Shown here one piece after another: positions 60,053 to 64,000 of a stretch of 64,000 bases of DNA. The notes below the pieces were generated by a model. It searched no databases and was not told the DNA's origin. It worked only from the letters and a program-made list of their open reading frames with translations. The first letter of the stretch is position 1. Each line of letters opens with the position of its first letter. Origin of the DNA: Bradyrhizobium lupini (GTDB taxonomy: Bacteria; Pseudomonadota; Alphaproteobacteria; Rhizobiales; Xanthobacteraceae); assembly GCF_040939785.1 (NCBI RefSeq), contig NZ_CP162553.1, positions 6,467,001 through 6,531,000 on the forward strand, written 5' to 3'. Both the position numbers and the translations under genes were made by a program.

Positions 60053-60457
60053 CTAGATCGGCTCGTAGCTTTCCGATCCGCAGATGTCGTCCGCTTCGGC
60101 GCGGCGGCGATCGACCACCTTTCCGCCTGATATGGTCACGATGTAGGTCTGTGGCCCGAGCGGCGATCCGGTCGCCGAGGTGAGCTGCGCGCGGACGCAA
60201 GCTGTCCAGCCCGGTCCTCGTACCTCACGATGGGGTGTGGCGACATGCACCTCACGCGGATAGGACGTGCTGAGGAAGACGACTTCGATCTGCTCGCGCA
60301 CGACGCGTTTGACGTCGGGGGGCGATTCGGGCGGCGGCTGCTCGGCCTCCTTCATGCGCATGAACTCGGGCACCGGTGCGCGGCTGTCGGCAAACCCGCA
60401 GGCCCCGAGCGCGAGCGCGCTGCCCAGCAGCGCGGCATGAGCAATAATCCGTAACAT
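60053..60457 (-). CDS. Putative lipoprotein
   Basis: 134 residues with a lipoprotein signal (RIIAHAALLGSALALGACGF; Cys at about 20 in the lipobox LGAC). The mature protein has a Pro/Glu-rich linker and a beta-rich part (YPREVHVATPHREVRGPGWTACVRAQL) with Cys pairs. Family not recognised; anchored in the inner or outer membrane. Confidence 0.78.
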   Translation of the reverse strand: MLRIIAHAALLGSALALGACGFADSRAPVPEFMRMKEAEQPPPESPPDVKRVVREQIEVVFLSTSYPREVHVATPHREVRGPGWTACVRAQLTSATGSPLGPQTYIVTISGGKVVDRRRAEADDICGSESYEPI

Positions 60458-60531
60458 CCGTGAAGGTCCCCTGCGGGCCAAAACATAGGCACGAATGCGA
60501 TCCGACGAAGACCCGGCCGATCAAAATTTGC

Positions 60532-60617
60532 TGAAGCCAGAATTCCTTGGAGCCAGGATTCTTGGAGCCAAGATTTCCTGAAGCCAAGATTTACTGAAGC
60601 CAAGATTTCCTGAAGCC
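60532..60617. repeat. 16-bp tandem repeat array
   Basis: Five units of about 16 bases plus a partial one, core TGAAGCCAAGATTTCC, with small changes (one unit is 15 bases). A more decayed unit may precede it at 60516-60531. It lies in the 231-base gap between the divergent lipoprotein gene and the 77-residue gene, about 70 bases before the latter. Confidence 0.9.
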
Positions 60618-60688
60618 CTGGAGCCCGCGGCATTGGCTATTCCATAATTGCCGGCTAGTTTGTACCCCAGACGAGGGGGATTGCGCCC

Positions 60689-60922
60689 ATGAGGATTTTG
60701 GTCATAGCGGCCGCCGTGCTTGCGCTGGCGGTTGCCTCCGCGCAGGCGCAGATGGGCGGTGGCAGGCGTCAGCCTAACGAGGGCGGCCAGAAGGCGGACA
60801 ACAAGCCCAAGGTCGACGAGAAGGCCTACAAGGCCGCACTCGAGCGCATTCCCGAGTCCAAGGAGAAGTACGATCCGTGGAGCGGGGCGCGTCCGCCTGA
60901 ACCTGGCAAGAAGCCGAAATAG
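60689..60922 (+). CDS. Small secreted protein (77 residues) before PQQ dehydrogenase
   Basis: ATG 60689 follows a GAGGGGG site. A signal peptide (VIAAAVLALAVASAQAQ) is followed by a Gly/Arg/Lys-rich mature peptide ending DPWSGARPPEPGKKPK. No domain recognised, but it abuts the dehydrogenase start, so the two are probably co-translated. A periplasmic accessory role is possible. Confidence 0.75.
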   Translation: MRILVIAAAVLALAVASAQAQMGGGRRQPNEGGQKADNKPKVDEKAYKAALERIPESKEKYDPWSGARPPEPGKKPK

Positions 60923-62971
60923 GTGAGGCGGGCCTTGGCGACCCGCTCCTGCTATTTGGCCGCTCTCATCACGCTCCTCTTGTTTTCGTCGCGGCCAGGC
61001 ATCGCCTGGGAGAGCTGGGGTGGCGATCCCGGTGGCTCGCGCTTCTCGCCATTGCGAGAGATCACGCCCGACAATGTCGGCAACCTGGTTCGGGCCTTCG
61101 AATTCCACACGGGCGATCTCGCGGCGCGGCCGCCCGGGGTGATGCGGCGAACCAAATTCCAGGCGACGCCGCTGTTCGTCGAGGACAGCCTGGTCTTCTG
61201 CTCGCCTTTCAACGAGGTGATCGCGCTCGATCCCGGTACGGGCGCGCAGAAATGGCGCTACGATCCCAGGATCGCGATGAATCAGCGTCCCGCCAACCGC
61301 TACGTCTGCCGCGGCGTCACTTACTGGATCGACGATGAGGCGCCTGTAGATGCCGCATGTCGATCGCGCATCTTCATGGGCACCAACGATGTTCGCCTGA
61401 TCGCGCTCGATGCGAAGACGGGAATCCCCTGTGCCGGCTTCGGCGAGGGCGGTGAGGTCAGGCCCGACATTGGCATGAAGCTGGAATGGCCCGGCGAATT
61501 CCAGATCACCTCGCCGCCGGCGGTCGGCCGCGGGGTCGTCGTGGTCGGCTCTGCGATTGGCGACAACCGCCGCGTCGACGCGCCGAGCGGTGTGGTGCGT
61601 GCGTTCGATGCGCGTAGCGGTCAGCCGCGCTGGACGTTCGAGCCGCTCAAGCGCGACGGCATCGAAGCCGGTCACGCCAATGTCTGGGCGCCGATGTCGG
61701 TCGACGCGGCGCGCGGACTGGTATTCCTGCCGACGTCCTCGCCGTCGCCGGATTTCTGGGGCGGCAAGCGGCCGGGCAACAACGAACATGCCAATTCGGT
61801 GGTCGCGCTGCGCATCGAGACGGGCGAGCTCGTATGGGCATTCCAAACCGTGCATCACGACGTCTGGGATTACGATCTGCCGGCGCAACCGACGCTCACG
61901 CGCATCGACACCGGCGATGGTCAGCGCGATGTCGTGATCCAGCCGACCAAGCAGGGCTTTGTCTTCGTGCTCGATCGCGACACCGGCAAGCCGGTATGGC
62001 CGGTCGAGGAGCGCAGCGTCCCGCAGGGGGCCGCGGAAGGTGAACGGCTGTCGCCCACGCAGCCATTCCCGACGCATGTGCCACAGCTGATGTCGCAAAA
62101 AATCTCGGCTCAGGATGCGCTCTCGCTCGTTCCGGGCCTGCGCCGCTCAGCATGCGAGAAGCAGTTTGCGGAGGCACGCAACGAGGGCCTGTACACGCCC
62201 CCTCAACCCAAGGCACGCTGGAGTTTCCGTTCACCGGCGGCGGCGTCAACTGGGGGAAGTGCGGCCTTCGACCCCGTCAACCAGGTCCTTTATGCCAACA
62301 CCAGCCGGGCCGTTCATCTCATCAAGCTGATTCCGCGGGCGGAGGCGGCCGGGTTCGATCCTCCGCCCGGTCATGATTTCGGCCAGCAGACGGGTGCGCC
62401 GTTTGCGATGTCGCGTGCGGTGGCAATGTCGCCGCTCGGGCTTCTTTGCAACAAGCCGCCCTGGGGCGAGATGGTCGCGGTCGATCTGAAGGCCGGCAAG
62501 ATCCTCTGGCGTTCGACGGTCGGCACCACCGAGGATCTCGCCCCGCTCGGCGTGCCGCTGCCGTGGGGTGCGCCGCTCGTCAACGGGCTCGCGGTCACGG
62601 CAGGCGGGCTCGTCTTCACCGGAGCGATGGACGCCTATTTGCGCGCCTTCGATGCGCGCAGCGGCAGGGAGCTGTGGCAGGGTCGGCTGCCCGTGCCCGG
62701 CGTCGCCAATCCCATGACCTATCTCTGGAAGGGCGAGCAGTATGTCGCGATCGGCGCCGGCGGCCACTCCGAGGCAGGCACCTCAATCGGCGACAGCTTC
62801 GTTGTGTTTCGCCTGGCACGGCCGGGCGAGGGGCCGTCGCTGTGGTCGCGTACGATCGATCGCCCCGGTGGACGATTTTTTGCGGCATCATCGGCGATCG
62901 CGCTCGCGATGGTCGCGCTCGTGGTTGCAAGCCTGCGCTGGCGTCGCCGACGTCGTGTCGTGCGAACATGA
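60923..62971 (+). CDS. PQQ-dependent (quinoprotein) dehydrogenase, membrane-anchored
   Basis: 682 residues from a GTG that directly follows the preceding stop. N-terminal signal (LAALITLLLFSSRPGIA), then a large beta-propeller of the glucose/quinate dehydrogenase type: WGGDPGGSRFSPLREITPDNV, TSPPAVGRGVVVVGSAIGDNR, FQTVHHDVWDYDLPAQPTL, GMVFTGAMDAYLRAFD-like repeats. A C-terminal transmembrane helix (about 655-673) anchors it, an unusual place for this family. Oxidises a sugar or alcohol in the periplasm with PQQ. Substrate unknown. Confidence 0.92.
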   Translation: MRRALATRSCYLAALITLLLFSSRPGIAWESWGGDPGGSRFSPLREITPDNVGNLVRAFEFHTGDLAARPPGVMRRTKFQATPLFVEDSLVFCSPFNEVIALDPGTGAQKWRYDPRIAMNQRPANRYVCRGVTYWIDDEAPVDAACRSRIFMGTNDVRLIALDAKTGIPCAGFGEGGEVRPDIGMKLEWPGEFQITSPPAVGRGVVVVGSAIGDNRRVDAPSGVVRAFDARSGQPRWTFEPLKRDGIEAGHANVWAPMSVDAARGLVFLPTSSPSPDFWGGKRPGNNEHANSVVALRIETGELVWAFQTVHHDVWDYDLPAQPTLTRIDTGDGQRDVVIQPTKQGFVFVLDRDTGKPVWPVEERSVPQGAAEGERLSPTQPFPTHVPQLMSQKISAQDALSLVPGLRRSACEKQFAEARNEGLYTPPQPKARWSFRSPAAASTGGSAAFDPVNQVLYANTSRAVHLIKLIPRAEAAGFDPPPGHDFGQQTGAPFAMSRAVAMSPLGLLCNKPPWGEMVAVDLKAGKILWRSTVGTTEDLAPLGVPLPWGAPLVNGLAVTAGGLVFTGAMDAYLRAFDARSGRELWQGRLPVPGVANPMTYLWKGEQYVAIGAGGHSEAGTSIGDSFVVFRLARPGEGPSLWSRTIDRPGGRFFAASSAIALAMVALVVASLRWRRRRRVVRT

Positions 62972-63017
62972 CGCAGCATCGCGCGCGCGATGCGAATGAT
63001 CGTTCACACTGTATGCA

Positions 63018-63260
63018 CTACTGTACGAAGGCGAGGCCGATGCGCCTGTCGCTACGCCAGACGGGGCGGCATTTGCGCACGAAATTGTCGCGCGCGATCG
63101 CGAGTGTGAATGATTGCGGCAATGTGACGAGGGCATCGAGGTCGATTGCGGCGCCGTCAGCCGACATGTTTCGCACCGTGCATGTGATGCCGCTGTTTTC
63201 AAAGGTGATCTTTCCACCCTTGAAAACACGGTAACGCTGCGCTGCACGCTTCTCGATCAT
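63018..63260 (-). CDS. PilZ-domain protein
   Basis: 80 residues, essentially one PilZ domain: RAAQRYRVFKGGKITFENSG (RxxxR c-di-GMP motif) and VRNMSADGAAIDL (N-x-SxxG). C-terminal WRSDRRIGLAFVQ is typical. It probably binds cyclic di-GMP and could affect motility, but it lies far from the flagellar genes. ATG 63260 chosen; longer starts add a non-conserved leader. Confidence 0.83.
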   Translation of the reverse strand: MIEKRAAQRYRVFKGGKITFENSGITCTVRNMSADGAAIDLDALVTLPQSFTLAIARDNFVRKCRPVWRSDRRIGLAFVQ

Positions 63261-63437
63261 CCGCGTTAATCCATAATGATCTTTGTGAAGTAGTGCATAG
63301 AAATTACGTTGAACTAAACTCAATACTGGCGCTACTTGCACAGCGCTTCAGATTTCGTTTACGACGTCGAAGCGGAGTCACCCGCGGATTTCCCCCAAGC
63401 CGTTCCTTTGTGGCGCTACGCGCCGATGGAGATATTG

Positions 63438-63732
63438 ATGAAGACCACGTTTTCGCTTCTGTTCGCCGCAGCGCTCTCGCTCTCGTCCATGCCCGCCCAC
63501 GCCACCAAGCTCGATCTCGCGACCATGAGCTGCAAGCAGTTCCTGGAGAGCGGCGACGACACCATCAAGATGGTGCTGACCTGGATGGACGGCTGGTACA
63601 AGGGCGATGAAGAGAACGCGATCATCGACACCGACGTATTCGTCGAGAACGCCAAGCAGTTCGGCAGCTATTGCGGAAAAAAATCCCAACGTCAGCATTG
63701 TCACCGCGGCTGACGAAGTGCTCGGCAAGTAA
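63438..63732 (+). pseudogene. HdeA-like periplasmic acid-stress protein, frameshifted near the 3' end
   Basis: A signal peptide (LLFAAALSLSSMPAHA) and an HdeA-type core (LATMSCKQFLESGDDTIKMVLTWMDGWYKG, then FGSYCGK) with the two conserved cysteines are intact. A run of seven A (63677-63683) then shifts the frame, giving a stop at 63711. With six A the protein would end NPNVSIVTAADEVLGK at 63732, as expected of the family (97 residues). HdeA homologues prevent periplasmic protein clumping at low pH. The extra A may be a sequence error. ATG 63438 has a GGAG site. Confidence 0.82.
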
Positions 63733-63849
63733 CTTCTGCCGCGTGAGGGCACGGCGCGCGATCACAACCGCGCTTCCCGTCTCGACATGACGCCATTGAG
63801 AGCCGCGGTGCGCTTTGCGCTCACGCGGCTTTCTTCTTTCGGATGATGC

Positions 63850-64000
63850 TCACCCCGGTAGCATCGCGAACGCGCTCGACACCATCGCCACCGGCTTGTT
63901 GTCGGTGGCCGAGAGCAGCGTGACCCGGCCAAAGCTCATGGTGCGTCCGAGTCGCACCACGCGGGCGTCGGCCAGCACGTCCGACGAGGAGACGGCGCGC
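63850..64000 (-). CDS. PaaI-family hotdog thioesterase, C-terminal part (cut by window end)
   Basis: The minus-strand frame is open from the window end to TGA at 63850, giving 49 residues: ADARVVRLGRTMSFGRVTLLSATDNKPVAMVSSAFAMLPG in outline. The R-x-G-R-x-x-x-F/S...V and final strand match the end of PaaI-type acyl-CoA thioesterases. The active site lies outside the window. Confidence 0.6.
   Translation of the reverse strand, partial: RAVSSSDVLADARVVRLGRTMSFGRVTLLSATDNKPVAMVSSAFAMLPG

Overview
The window reads as chromosome of a Bradyrhizobium-type alphaproteobacterium (Nitrobacteraceae). The evidence is high G+C, Caulobacter-style flagellar gene order, tandem ~750-residue flagellins like those of the thick subpolar flagellum of Bradyrhizobium, and several copies of two palindromic intergenic repeat families. 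No rRNA, tRNA, CRISPR array or insertion sequence was recognised.

Region 1 (1-33.4 kb) is a flagellar block. It opens with three tandem flagellins (the first cut by the window edge), flaF, a FlaG-like gene, flgN/flgJ/flgI (minus) and fliX (plus). A 3.7 kb non-flagellar patch follows: an HxlR regulator with a divergent NAD(P)-binding protein, dksA, and a 2-keto-4-pentenoate hydratase. Next come flgF-flgG-flgA-flgH (minus), then fliL-fliM-DUF6468-motE and a 1261-residue secreted TPR protein (plus). An MFS drug-efflux gene interrupts the block. It continues with fliO-fliP (minus), flgB-flgC-fliE-fliQ-fliR-flhB (plus) and the hybrid kinase gene cckA. CtrA-type boxes (TTAA-N7-TTAA) precede the third flagellin, flaF, fliX, the TPR gene and flgB. 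A second palindrome, CGGCA-N5-TGCCG, recurs in the flgI/fliX and fliO/flgB intergenic regions, with a degenerate form before flgF/fliL. Because CckA feeds phosphate to CtrA, the block carries both the top of that cascade and its probable targets.

Region 2 (33.7-40.1 kb) has a Tim44-domain gene followed by an accessory segment: an AtzF-like amidase, a Crp/Fnr regulator and a nitrate/sulfonate/taurine-type ABC transporter. On its far side lies a diverged copy of the 3' end and terminator of the Tim44 gene, so the segment looks inserted.

Region 3 (40-64 kb) is metabolic and regulatory: a secreted lectin-like protein, GST, an isoprenylcysteine-methyltransferase-like protein, class I fumarase, DUF3616 and SH3 proteins. 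A TetR-controlled carotenoid-oxygenase/membrane-protein cluster has two matching pairs of operators. Then follow a SET-domain lysine methyltransferase with a histone-like basic tail, two tandem XRE/MmyB regulators, a thioesterase, a DsbA-like oxidoreductase, a GNAT protein, a YeeE-type transporter pair, a PQQ dehydrogenase, a PilZ protein, an HdeA-like protein and a partial hotdog thioesterase.

Four conserved genes (fliP, cckA, the ABC ATPase and the HdeA-like gene) each carry a one-base indel in or beside a homopolymer. The shared pattern suggests sequence error rather than four independent gene losses, and anyone using these gene models should check those sites first.
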